Part shown: piece by piece, positions 24,781-36,200 of the stretch | Position numbering within the stretch: position 1 is the stretch's first letter | How the letters are laid out: the number at the start of each line of letters is the position of its first letter | Assembly (NCBI RefSeq): GCF_963678635.1 | Contig: NC_087063.1 | Coordinates: 34,136,540-34,200,539, forward strand | Source: Symsagittifera roscoffensis | Lineage: Eukaryota > Xenacoelomorpha > Acoela > Convolutidae | DNA length: 64,000 nucleotides | Direction: 5' to 3' | Translations under genes and position numbers: made by a program | Notes under the pieces: model-generated | The model's database searches: none | What the model was told of the DNA's origin: nothing | Seen by the model: the letters and a program-made list of their open reading frames with translations, nothing else

Positions 24781-27700
24781 CCACATTTTTTTCAATTTTT
24801 TATTATTTTTACAGTTCTCGGAGCCATACCTTACAGTCATCGGCTAATCTTTCATCATCTAAATACCAAGAAATCATTTTCGTTTCAAACATTTTACTGG
24901 CTTCTGTATTGTATCAAAAAACAAGGGGCTCACGGCTAGGGACATTGCTGGGGAGGCAATATGTTTATTTGTAGAACTCCAAGCGCGGTTCCCAAACGCT
25001 TAATGAAACACAAGTTTTTCATTGACATGAATAATTTAAATAAAAATAATTAGTCAACCTTAAATTTTTTGACTTGAATCGTTTAAATAAAAGTAATTAG
25101 TAAATAAAAGTAAACCCGCAAACCCGCATGAAAACTCGCAAACATTTTTGTCGCTCTTTGAGAGCCTTGCCTAACGCACAAGTAGACACGACGGATGCTT
25201 CTGAGCATGCTGCCAATGGTAACTGGTTGCAAACCTCCATCTTTAATGCAACCCCCTAGTTTTGATCCAAAAAGGTCCTAATAAATCGAGTACTTTAACT
25301 TTTCTAAAAAAAACTCAGCAGTCTGGTAGACGATTTCAACAAGTTGAGCCCTAAATTTTTGTTTGATTTTTTGGAAAATCTTTAAAATGTTAAGAAATAG
25401 TTTCGTAGGGACGGCTGCTGATTCAATTGGAAAACTGGTAACTGCATTGTACACCTTTGAACAGCTATTGAACTTTTCATCTATTTAAATCACTTCTTTA
25501 CGGGTGCTTAGATACTATTTTTCTGACTTAAGAGTAGAAAAAGTTGCAATCTTTTCATCCGAAGCAGCAGGCTATTTTCCTCCTTTCTTTTCCCCTTATC
25601 AACCTTGATGCAGGTCAAACTTATTCTCAGCTCGAGATCTGCTTGGGAAAACTTGTCCTATGAAAAAGGGGTTTAGACAATGAAACAATTTATCTCTCGC
25701 TTTTTTATAGAGTTCATAGTTGTCGGTGGTTTATCACCACTTTTCTTAGATTGTTCCAGAAAAAAACAATGGTGTTCAGAAAACACCACTCAAAAAAACT
25801 GTTTTTGCCCTTGTAAAGGAGAACACGCAATTTCTTAGACACTCTTTTGAGTTCTCAATAACTTGAAATGGCTGTTTTCATTAAAAATATCTGGAATAAG
25901 CGTTACCACTTAAATTTTTTTTGACAAAATTAAGTTTACACCTAGAAGAGATCAAAACCAATCGATCATCTGTTAATCATTTGTTACCCTAACTAAAAAT
26001 CGATCGTACAGTTCCAAAACATCTCTTTACAAAAAACCAAGACTTTTAAGCAAAAACTGAAAAAATTTAGGCTTGCTAAATTAGTTTTTATTACATGAAA
26101 CCTATAATGTGCATCCAGCTTCTCAATTATTTTTTTAAATTTTTCCAGTCCAGTGGTTTTTTCGTGAGAAGTTTTTACAAGATTCGCATATAATGGAGCC
26201 TAAGCTTAAAAAACCATCCTTTGATTCAGTTTTCAAATTTGGATATACTTTTTTGAAATTGACATACGATTGTTTTTTACTGCGTCATAGTGCTCCGTCC
26301 TAGAAAGCAAAGCTCACCTTGTTAAACCAAAGTCATACTTTTTTCCAATTTTTGTTTGTTTTAATTTCTCGAGCACTTTCTTATAGTCATGCCTTAAAGT
26401 TTTAGCATTTAAACACCAAGTATTGATTTTGGATTCAAAGATTTTACTGGCAAATGTATTGTATCAGCAAAAAACGGCGGAGCCTCGCGATCATATTGTT
26501 GTAGTCTGACCACCGATATTAAGGATGGAATCTCGGTAAAAAGTTAAATCAGTTTCGCGTGGGTGCAATGAGTATAATTGTACAACCCAAAGCGCGTTTC
26601 CAAAAAACTTGTAGTAACAAAAGCAAACTTTTTAGCTGCTTGAATAAAAAAATGAAGTACAGTTTTTTCAAAACCAAACTATTCAGATTTTCAAAAATTC
26701 TATCAAATTTCTAAATGATTGTGCTGCAGTTTTGGCTCCTCATTTAGTCCCACAAATTACCTGAAAACTCCTTAACGTTGCGTGTGAGCGAGTTGAAGAT
26801 GGCAACTGGTTGCAAACCTCCAACTACTCTTATGGCTCACAATTATTGCTCCCAAAAGTCCTGATAATGCGGTTATACAAACATCCCAAAAAACCATCAA
26901 GAATTCGGTAGACGATTGCAACAAATTTAACCCGAAATTTGCGTTTGGTTTTTTTGAAGTTCTTTAAAATTTTGGGGGATAAGGTTTTGGGGTCCGGCTC
27001 CTGACCCATCTCAAAAAAAACGTAATTTTCTATTTGCTTTGCACACCTTGAACTCAGCTACAAAGATCTATCGACGTTTTTATCTATTTATTCTAGCTTT
27101 TTTTTGACGCTCAGATAACATTTATGTTATTTTGGAGTCGAAAATAATATTTCTTAGGTACTTTCTTGAGTTCTCAATAACTTGAAATTGCTGTTTTTTT
27201 AAACATATTGGCACTAAGCGTTAGAAATTGATTTTTTTTGGAAAAATTAAGGTTACCACCTAAAATAGATCAGAACCAATGGATCATCCTTCAATCATTT
27301 GTTAACTTACGTTAAGAAATTCCAGAAATTCGATCGTACAGCTCAAAAACATCTCTTTGGAAAAAAAAACTTGAAAGCAAAAACTGAAAAAATTATGGCT
27401 TGCTAAGTTAGTTTTTAAAGCAAAAACTGAACTCAGTTACAAAGAGTTATCGACGTTTTCATCTGGTTATATTAGCTCTTTTTGGATGCTCAGGTAATAT
27501 TTATCTTAGTTTGAAGTAGAAAATGAAGCATTTTTGTCATCCTAAGCAGAAAGCTTTTTCCCTCCCTTTGTTTCTTCCTCATCGAGCTTGCTGCTGGTTA
27601 ATTTTTTTCTCAGCTCGAAATCTGCCGATACAGCACGAGGAAGAATTTGACACTGGGATATTTTGTTAGTCAATGGAATAACAAAACTTTTATTTTTTAT

Positions 27701-27995
27701 TTTTTTATAGAGCTCATATCAGTCGCTGATTTGTGATTACTTCTTTTACGTTATTCTAGCAAAAAAAGACTGAAGTCAACAAAATACCTTTCAGAAGTGT
27801 TATTTTTGGCCTTGTCGAAAACGAATTCTTCTTCGTTAGTCTCCTGAGTTCTCAAAACTTTGAAATTGCTGTTACTGTCTCTACAAAATAATCTGGACTA
27901 GGCGTTGTCAATTGAAGCTTTTTGAAAACGTAAGGTTACCAATTAAAGGGGATCAAAACCAATCAATCGTCTTAGAGTCACTTTCAGTTATATTT
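24780..27995. repeat. Diverged direct repeat, about 1.55 kb period, two to three copies
   Basis: Segments at 24,800-26,100 and 26,350-27,400 align along their length. Both contain a TTTTACTGG...TGTATTGTATCA block, a GGTTGCAAACCTCCA block and a GGTAGACGATT.CAACAA block. The part from 25,440 to 25,960 occurs a third time at 27,425-27,960 (TTTTCATCT, TCTCAGCTCGA.ATCTGC blocks). Divergence is visibly high. No ORFs. The third copy ends just left of the 18.8-kb LTR element. Confidence 0.75.
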
Positions 27996-28071
27996 ACATT
28001 GATATGATATTAGTTCAAAGAACAATTTTTTTAATCCAATTTAAAAGTATTGAATTTTTGAGCATTCTTTG

Positions 28072-28075
28072 CTTG
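28072..28075. repeat. Target-site duplication (left), CTTG
   Basis: The four bases before the 5' LTR match the four bases after the 3' LTR (46916-46919). A 4-bp duplication is within the 4-6 bp typical of Ty3/Gypsy and retroviral integrases. Confidence 0.85.
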
Positions 28076-28099
28076 TGGAACCTGATCTAAACTATATTT

Positions 28100-28158
28100 T
28101 ATGATTGGATAAATTAAATGTTTTACCAATGTAAAGTATTTAATATTAACCAATCATG
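28100..28158. promoter_or_regulatory. Inverted CCAAT-box pair in LTR
   Basis: ATGATTGGATAAATTAAAT on the left is nearly the reverse complement of ATTTAATATTAACCAATCAT on the right, giving a palindrome whose arms each hold a CCAAT box. It lies in the upstream third of the LTR, where U3 promoter elements are expected. It could bind NF-Y-like factors; that is inference. Confidence 0.5.
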
Positions 28159-28279
28159 ATCCATCTAACTAACAACCCACTTATTTGTAAGTGCTGAAGT
28201 TACTTGTAATTTCAGCACCAGAGAGATTTGAATTTAACTTAGAAATTAGTTGGACTCTCCCGAGCACTTCAGCAGCCGC

Positions 28280-28285
28280 AATAAA
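28280..28285 (+). terminator. Candidate polyadenylation signal AATAAA in 5' LTR
   Basis: A consensus AATAAA occurs in the middle of the LTR, with its counterpart at 46,710 in the 3' LTR where it would act. The 3'-LTR copy is the functional candidate for all element transcripts. Confidence 0.55.
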
Positions 28286-28487
28286 CCAGTATACCCTAGA
28301 TCTATTGAGCCTAGCAGAGACTAGTTAAACAACCTGAGACTAGATAGTATAAGAGTAAGATTAGGATCGGTATTAGACTAAGAAGTTGCACGAATCTATC
28401 CGGCCGAAAATAAGATAGCGTGACGAGCAGACGGTGTACCCTATCCGAAATTACTCTATGAGTTATACACCCCAGTCCTAATTCATC

Positions 28488-28505
28488 TGGTGCGACCTTA
28501 AGTCT
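28488..28505 (+). promoter_or_regulatory. Primer-binding site
   Basis: TGGTGCGACCTTAAGTCT begins two bases after the LTR end. Its reverse complement ends in GGTCGCACCA, a plausible tRNA 3' end with CCA, and complementarity to a TTCGA T-loop sequence may continue into CTCGAAC. This is where minus-strand cDNA synthesis would start. The exact tRNA cannot be named from this window. Confidence 0.8.
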
Positions 28506-28573
28506 CGAACAAGACCTTACTAGATTAGAATTAACCAAAATTAGATTAGAAATTAGACAAAAACATTTACAAA

Positions 28574-28807
28574 ATGTTATACGACAATAATTTAATTGAA
28601 ATGTCTCTCCGACTCAATAGATCAGAGCCAATATTCCGAACCATAATAGAACTACCCGGAATTGGAAGAAGACATCGAACCAAAGACGACATACGACAAA
28701 GTAGAAACTTGCCGTATAGTTATATGATAGTTCGGCAAAAGCCAGAACAAACTTTTATATTTCGAATACTACTTGCAATGAATTTAGATTTCCATTTGCA
28801 AACATAA
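28574..28807 (+). CDS. Small leader ORF, 77 codons, unknown
   Basis: This is the first ATG-started frame of note after the primer-binding site (AAAATG context) and ends about 930 bases before the next ORF. The peptide contains a basic RRHRTK stretch and is otherwise featureless. It may be an upstream ORF that tunes translation of Gag-Pol, or a chance frame in the leader. No domain recognised. The rest of 28,486-29,736 is leader with repeated hairpin-like modules. Confidence 0.3.
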   Translation: MLYDNNLIEMSLRLNRSEPIFRTIIELPGIGRRHRTKDDIRQSRNLPYSYMIVRQKPEQTFIFRILLAMNLDFHLQT

Positions 28808-29135
28808 AACCTTGAAGTAAATCTTCAAAATCATTTCAGGCGCTAAACAAATTAATATTATACAATAACGATTGATAAAAAGATCTAAGATCGTTTTCCT
28901 AAAACTCTGCAGTATTATACAAAACATGTTTGAAGAATATTTATTGGAAAATAAAAATAAAAATTAGTAGCATGACAATAAATGGTTAGTAATCATAAAT
29001 CATCCTGTTGTTCCAGCTTCATCACCTAAAACATAACAGCAATCATAAACCCACTAATATCATCAAAACACTAAATCTTTCCTTTACACAAATTTAAAAC
29101 TTTATAAAAATTTCAAGTCACTTAATTTAAAATCA

Positions 29136-29220
29136 GATCATCAAGGCTTATCCTTGGATCTTAAATAATTTTCTACTTAATTAAATTTTAAATTTGATCA
29201 TCAAGGCTTATCCTTGGATC
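29136..29220 (+). promoter_or_regulatory. Duplicated hairpin in leader RNA
   Basis: The sequence from GATCATCAAGG to CCTTGGATC (25 bases) occurs at 29,136-29,160 and exactly again at 29,196-29,220. Each copy folds as a stem with AAGG pairing CCTT around a CTTAT loop, extended by GATC/GATC. Pairs of stem-loops in this position serve as dimerisation or packaging signals in retroviruses; that role here is inferred. Confidence 0.5.
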
Positions 29221-29434
29221 AAACAGAACAACTTTGTTCTCCCCCACCCACTTAATTAGTGTCTAACGACCTCAAACGTCGATTCACTACCCAACCCTTT
29301 CTAAAAACCCAAGACTAATAGAAATTTTTAAACAAAACTAATCATTCAAATTAGGATAAACAGTGAAGAACTTCGGTTATTCATCCTTCACTTGACCCCT
29401 CCTCTTACCAGACCCAGGATAAATCTTAGACTTA

Positions 29435-29556
29435 GTAAGTTTAAAATAGTATCTAACGAACTACTCGCGTTCTAATTATACCTGAACCTTGTGGATCGAT
29501 TTACTATTCTCCAACCCTTGAACACAATCACTACCCCTAAGTAAGATTAAGTAAGT
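29435..29556 (+). promoter_or_regulatory. Candidate splice donors in leader
   Basis: GTAAGT occurs at 29,435 (after CTTA) and 29,551 (after TTAA), with a weaker GTAAGA at 29,541. A donor in the leader would allow the downstream ORFs to be made from spliced RNAs, as in retroviruses. The region also repeats a motif, ATCGATTTACTATTCTCCAACCC and relatives, near 29,281, 29,496 and 29,607. Confidence 0.4.
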
Positions 29557-29736
29557 TAACACCTTAGCTTATACTATTCACGAGAAAGTAAAAATCATTC
29601 TTCGGAATCGATATACTTTTCTCTCCAACCCTGAACAATTAGACCCAGGTTAAGCTAACCAAAAAATCGTAAGAACTAACAGTTTAAGTCAATAGAAATC
29701 ATTTAACAACCTTTTGCATCCGTCATTCTAAACCTT

Positions 29737-30204
29737 ATGTCATTTAAAAACCTAGGAAATAAACAAACAATCATTTTACACAATTGTGAAATAGATAACA
29801 AAAAATACGACCTTGTAATCACACCTCATACACAAACAGTTGGATACATTCGAACAAAACGACAAACACTAAAGAGAAAAATAATAACTAAACAAAGACA
29901 AATAACACGAAAAAGATTTTCAAAAAATCGAAACGCATTTTCAGAATCAGAAACCAACAGTTTAGACGAACTTTACAAATTAAAAGAATCAATAGATAAA
30001 AATTACCCACAACACGATCAATTATATTTTTCTGACTCAGAAACAACTTCAAATTCATCACAAAGAGGAAAAAGAAGAATAAAAAAGCAGTATAAACACA
30101 AACCAGTACATCTATACAATTGGAATCAACCAATTCGACACATTAATAATTACATATTAACAGTCATCGAACGAAAAAATGAGTTCAACGCACACCCCAG
30201 GTGA
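29737..30204 (+). CDS. Basic 155-residue protein with arginine-rich region
   Basis: ATG-started frame directly before Gag-Pol, overlapping its start by 26 bases in another frame. Residues about 38-66 are dense in R and K (KRQTLKRKIITKQRQITRKR), then an acidic serine-rich stretch (SESETNSLDE) and a second SDSETTSNSSQRGKRR block follow. No membrane segment and no known domain. Short arginine-rich motifs followed by acidic patches occur in RNA-binding regulators of complex retroviruses, but I infer this only from composition. Composition matches Gag-Pol. It could regulate RNA export or transcription, or be a leader protein whose translation limits Gag-Pol. Confidence 0.55.
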   Translation: MSFKNLGNKQTIILHNCEIDNKKYDLVITPHTQTVGYIRTKRQTLKRKIITKQRQITRKRFSKNRNAFSESETNSLDELYKLKESIDKNYPQHDQLYFSDSETTSNSSQRGKRRIKKQYKHKPVHLYNWNQPIRHINNYILTVIERKNEFNAHPR

Positions 30205-33200
30205 CGAAACTCCAGATGATGATGAAATCTTTCCTTTTATAGTAGATGCAGATACTGATAGAGGACAACACATATTTTGTCAAAATTTACTCGTAAATTT
30301 ATTTGAACCCGGAATCAGTCCATGTAAAACAGAGTTCCCCGATGTAAAAATCAAAAGACAAATCATAGATCACTATCTAAAAGATATATGCAACATAACA
30401 CAACAGTATGGAATCTACTCTATAGAATTCACTTCCCCAAACCATAATAATAGAACATATACTATTCAAACAGACGACCTTGATTTAGAATTTTCAAAAG
30501 TTTTTTCAGAATATATAAAAAGCATCCAATACCATAACTCACAAAGAGCAAACTCCATTTTCACCAATGAAGTTTTCGCACTAATATATAGTTATATTTC
30601 GATATTAGAAAATGAACTCCCATTAACAAATGTCTCACCGACAGAAACATCTAAACATTTAAGAGTACGACATGAAATCACACTACTCTCTAGTTATTTA
30701 AACATTATTAAAGAAAATTTCACGAAAGACGACGTTTCACAACATACCAAACACGATTTACAAAAAATTTTAGCATGGTTCATAATAGATTATTTCACAC
30801 ACAATATTGATTTAATTGCACAAGCAAGAAAAAATTTTAGACCCCAAAATTCGAACGATGATACCGCTATCACAGAACAATCAGATTATGTTTGGGACCC
30901 CGAATGGTCTCATCCAGCATTTATAAGCTTCCCACAATCAATCTCAAAACAAGCAATAAGTACAATATCTTACATAAGAGATTATGTAAGAGTAATACCA
31001 TTAACAATTGATGCAACACCATTAAACTATAATACATTTTTACCCGATACACAAAATAATAGTTTCAACTCTACAGTCATACACAATGAAAACCTCAATG
31101 GAACTAGGAATCTTACTCAACAAGATATCCAGACACCATCACACTTCATAAATGAAGAAATTGTACACACAACAACTACACAACAAAGTATTTCACCAAT
31201 ACGCCCAAATTTAACAACACCAAGAAATACAAATCCTTCACAAACACAGGTAACCTTACAATCAACCGTTAAACCTTCGGTTGCCCCTAAATATTCACAT
31301 ATGGATTACCAAACATACAAACCCATGACAATACCATCAAAAACACGCAAAACATTCACTAGAAACAACTTTGCAGACCATAATTATAATTATACACATC
31401 CATCAAAAACAAATTATCAACCACAAAGGAATTTTAATCAATATACAAAACCTCGAAACTGGGATAACCCAACGGCCCAATATAATTCCACAAATTTTCA
31501 ACCAAATCCTCCACAGGATCGCAGTGGAAATTACCCATTTTTTCAACAAAATAAAAATAAAAAACAAACATCTTATCAAATGGATTATTTATCCTCAGAT
31601 GAAGATTTCTTACAACCAGATATATTTGCACCAAATACTCAAGAATATCGTAGACAAGGAATACAGAAAACACGTACAAATCATAGAAATTTTTCTCCAC
31701 AATCAATAGATGCACAATATCAACAACCAATTCAACAACAAAATCCAATTAATACACAATCTTTTCAACCAATTCAACAACAAAATCCAATGACTACACA
31801 CTCGTATCAACCATCACAAATGCAAAATGAAATACCACTCCCGTATTATCTTCAACAACATGAAATAACAAGAAACCAACTTTCAAATTTTTCTCAAATG
31901 CCAAATGCAGCTGAATCATTACAAATGACAATGAATCCATACCTTATGGGTGGATCATCAATAACATCAAACAAACCTTTAATGGTTTTCACAGGAACAG
32001 ACCCTGAATACTCTGTAGAAGATTACTTAAATGCAGTAACAGCAAATTTGATTTTAAATATAGGACCTGAACCAATTAATACGCCACTACATCAAAACTG
32101 GATACATCGACGCACAGCGTTGATACAAACAACCTTAGATGGCGCAGCCCAAAAATGGTTTTCAGTACTACCTCAAGAAATAAAATCAAACTGGAAAAGA
32201 TTTACAAAAGAATTTTCAAAAATGTTTGACTCCGAAAGAAACAAACAACAACAAAGAGTTTTATGTAATGAAATTCGCAGATTACCAAACGAAACCATCA
32301 AACAAATAGCAGTAAGAATCGAAACACTAGTTCGAAAAGCATATTCACTAAATACACACGACTATAAAAACACTAAGATGACAGAAATCTTAATGATGAC
32401 CTTAACACCACAATTAAGGAAAATAGCAATAAAAAAGAGAGCATCCCATCCTTCTTCAATTCGAGAACCCGATTTAGATTTTAGAAAACTAGTAGACAAA
32501 CTAGAACAAGCAGAAATCACGATGAAACTAGAAGAAACGGAAAATTTGAAATTACAATACGTTAACAAAATTGAAACGACTCCCACTAATATTAATAATA
32601 TACAAGAATCAGAAACAGATCTCGTTGAAAAAATCACTGAAATACTCAATATTTACGAAAAGAACCCGAACTTTAAAGGCAAACCATCTTTCAAGAAATG
32701 GTGTAATTATTGCCGACGATACGGACATAGTATTTCCGAATGTAGACAAAAACAGCAAGATAGTCAAAATAAACCTCAAAAATACAAAGAACCAAATAAA
32801 TCATTTTATCAATACATGAAAAAAGATCAAAATCTACCAAACAAAAATGTATACAGCAACAACAGTTCAGGAAAACCACTCCCGAACAATACAAGCTATA
32901 CAAGAAATCAATCTCCATATAACTCAAGTTATAGAGGAAGATCACCAGAACGAAGAAACACGTATAATTCATCACAAAATCACTACAATAGACCGAATAG
33001 TCGAAATAACTACTCCAGATCAAATTCAAATACACAACGATTTGTTTCTAGATCTAATTCCCAATCAAGAAATAACTACTATCCAAACAACCAATCACGA
33101 AATTCATCATACAATAGGAATAGAAACTACTCCTATAATAGAAATAGAAGTTATTCAAACAATCGAAATCAGAATTACCCGAACAATCGATCAAGGAATA

Positions 33201-36200
33201 ACTCATATAATAGATCGAACTATAACAGACAAAACAATAATTACCAAAACAGATCGCGAAATAATTCACAAAATCGACACCCAAGTTATAATAATCGTTA
33301 TAGAAATTATTCCCAATCACCACACCGGAATAATAATCACTACAATAACTCTAATAATCGTCATAGAAGTAGTACACCTAAACATCAAAGACAAATCAAT
33401 CAAGTACAAGCTAACCCAGAAACAACATCAGACCCCCCAGGTATTGATGACACAGTAACTGATACGTTACAACTTAATCAAATAAACTGTACATCATCAG
33501 ATTCAGAAAGTGATACTGAAAACACTCTTGCTATCAATATGATAAAAGTCGAAAATTACTATGAATCTGTCATATATGAACAACCCTTTCCATCACACAT
33601 ATATGAAAATCAATCAGAATTTCTTCAAAATCATTACACTACACCCATAAATTCCACACCAACGACGCAAGAAACAAACGAGATTAACACTACAGATCAA
33701 ACCAATAAAAATACCAAAACAAAATGCTTGAATACAAACCACATTTATCAAAATATACAAAAAGAACAACCCAAAGAAAAAATTTGGACAATACCATTTC
33801 TATTAGAAAGCCCAAGAAATAAAGAATTTCAACCACCAGACCTTGAAATAGATTTTTTAATTGATTCAGGAGCAGAATCAAACATAATAAACATTCCCAC
33901 ATGGAATGAAATAAAAACTTTACACCCAAAGCTAACACCTCTTGAAACCTCCAGTAAGTTAGCGACAGCACAAGGATCAACATTGATAAACTACGGAAAA
34001 ATCCAATTATTTCTCCTCCCTACCAGAACAATGGAGCAAAGCAAACTTCTAAACAAGCCATTTAAACAAATATTCCATATTACTGATATTAAATATAACA
34101 TCATTGGTATACCATTTATTTCAAAGTATATACCAACAATTAACATACTAAATAGTAAAATATTAATCAAAGATAAATATACAAAAACAAAAGAAACATC
34201 ATTAACATTTTTTCAAAGATTAAATAAACAACCACCATTCTTTTCAAAATTTTATCCGATATTTAATCAACAAAGAAAACACCTGAAACCACTATCAGGA
34301 AACATCTATAATTTTTCAATAAAACAAGTTCATCAATATGATAAAGAACAAAACAAACAAAAATTTTATATGTCAGATTTTGAATTCAAACCTATTCATA
34401 AATTTTTCAAAATTACAATCTCTTCAAAAAAATATTTGAAAAATTCGAATTCAGATATTATTTCCTTACATGTTTATAACAACACACCTTACCAAGTAAC
34501 ATTACCTTTAGGACTTTTAGGATATTGTGAAACTAACGCTACAATATCACCAATACACGAAAAAGCCTATCGCGTAAATAATATACTCCAATTACTAGAT
34601 ATTTGCCAATCTACAATTCTTAATGAAGAATTATCTATAAATAATATAATAAGTAACGAAAACAGAAATACGGATTATTTCACAAAAACTCCATATTTCA
34701 AACCTACATTCAACATCAGTAACTACACAGAGGACCAACAGAAATTTTTAACAATGTTTAATTTCCAACATTCACAAATAACACAAGACGAATTCGAAAA
34801 ATTAGCCAAACAGCTAATTAAATATTCATCAGTCTATGCAACATCAAAATTCGATGTTGGAAAAATCAGTTCATCACTACATCTCCCATTAAAACCAGAC
34901 GCAGTTTTCAAAAAACAAAGAGCAAGTAAAGTACCAATTCACTTACATGATAAAGTAAACAGATTACTCGATATTCTAGAACAGTACAATATTATATCAC
35001 CAGTTAATAAAGAAGAACAACCAAAAGGCAACACATTCATCAACCCCGTTATCATTCTAGCTAAAGGAGAATCATTAAAAATCGTTCTCGATGCTAGATA
35101 CCTCAATTCACTCATAGATGAATCAAAATGTAATTGGCCCATTGAACCAATACAAGTTATTTTAACAAAAATAAACGGCAAATACTTCACAACCGCCGAC
35201 ATGAATAGTGCATACAATCAAATGCCACTAGATGAACAATCACGACGTTTAACACAATTTGTTATCGGAAACCAACAATATGAATTCAACCGCTTATTCT
35301 ATGGAATATCCATAGGACCAGCAGCATTTTCAGCCTTTATGAGCAAAATTTTTAGACCACTAATACTCAAGAAAAACGCAATCACCTATTTAGACGATGT
35401 TTTTATGCAATCACAATCAAAAGACGAAATGTTCAAAGTTTTAGAAACATATCACCAAATACTTCAGAATGAAAATCTGAAGGCCGCCCCCGATAAATCA
35501 CATTTCTTTTTGACAAGAGTTAAATTCTTAGGACATAACATAGAAAGAAAAACAATCACTCCACTGAAATCACGCATTGACGCTATTCAAAAACTTCAAC
35601 CACCAACAAATAAAAAGAAAATCCAAGAGTTCCTTGGAATGTTAAACTTTTTAAGTAAATATGTTTATAAAATGCAATTATATCTACGACCATTTTACAA
35701 CATCCTTAGACAACAAAATAATTTTGAATGGAATACAGAACATCAAACACGATTCGAAGAAATAAAGAAACTTTTAACTGAACAAATTTCAAACACAATT
35801 CCAGACCCTGATCAACCATTTTATGCAATGTGCGATGCTTCGAACTTTGGCATCGGCGCAGCATTATTACAATCACATAATGGTACAAATAAAATGAACC
35901 TAATATCAGCAAATTCTCGATTATTCACTCAAGCAGAGCTACGACTCTCAACTCTAATGAGAGAATGTACAGCCATAATATATACACTTACAGAATATGA
36001 ATTTCTGATACTTGGATCAAAACATCCCACAGTTTTATTCACAGACCACAAACCAATCATCTTTCTTTTTACACAGAAATCTAACCCAAACCACCGAGTT
36101 TACAGATTTCAACTAATTCTAATGAAGTTTCCAAACTTACATATAGTTTGGACTGCAGGAAAAAATCTTGCATTACCAGACACCTTAAGTCGAAATACAC

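Larger units (their letters stand above)
28076..28485 (+). repeat. 5' LTR (410 bp)
   Basis: Starts TGGAACC, ends ...CTAATTCA, matching 46506-46915 except for one base. It contains a TATATTTTA stretch near 28,090 and an AATAAA at 28,280-28,285 that could serve as polyadenylation signal. An imperfect inverted repeat at about 28,100-28,158 has ATGATTGG and CCAATCAT at its ends. The LTR should supply promoter (U3), RNA start (R) and leader start (U5); I cannot place those boundaries exactly. Confidence 0.95.

Noticed and set aside
28488-28516. tRNA gene at the primer-binding site
   Set aside because: Only the complement of a tRNA 3' end is present; the remaining cloverleaf arms are missing.
32847-33458. 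203-codon plus-strand frame overlapping the R/N/S/Y tract, rich in I and T
   Set aside because: It is the shifted reading of repetitive AAT/AGA/TCA codons in Gag; repetitive DNA keeps several frames open by chance.
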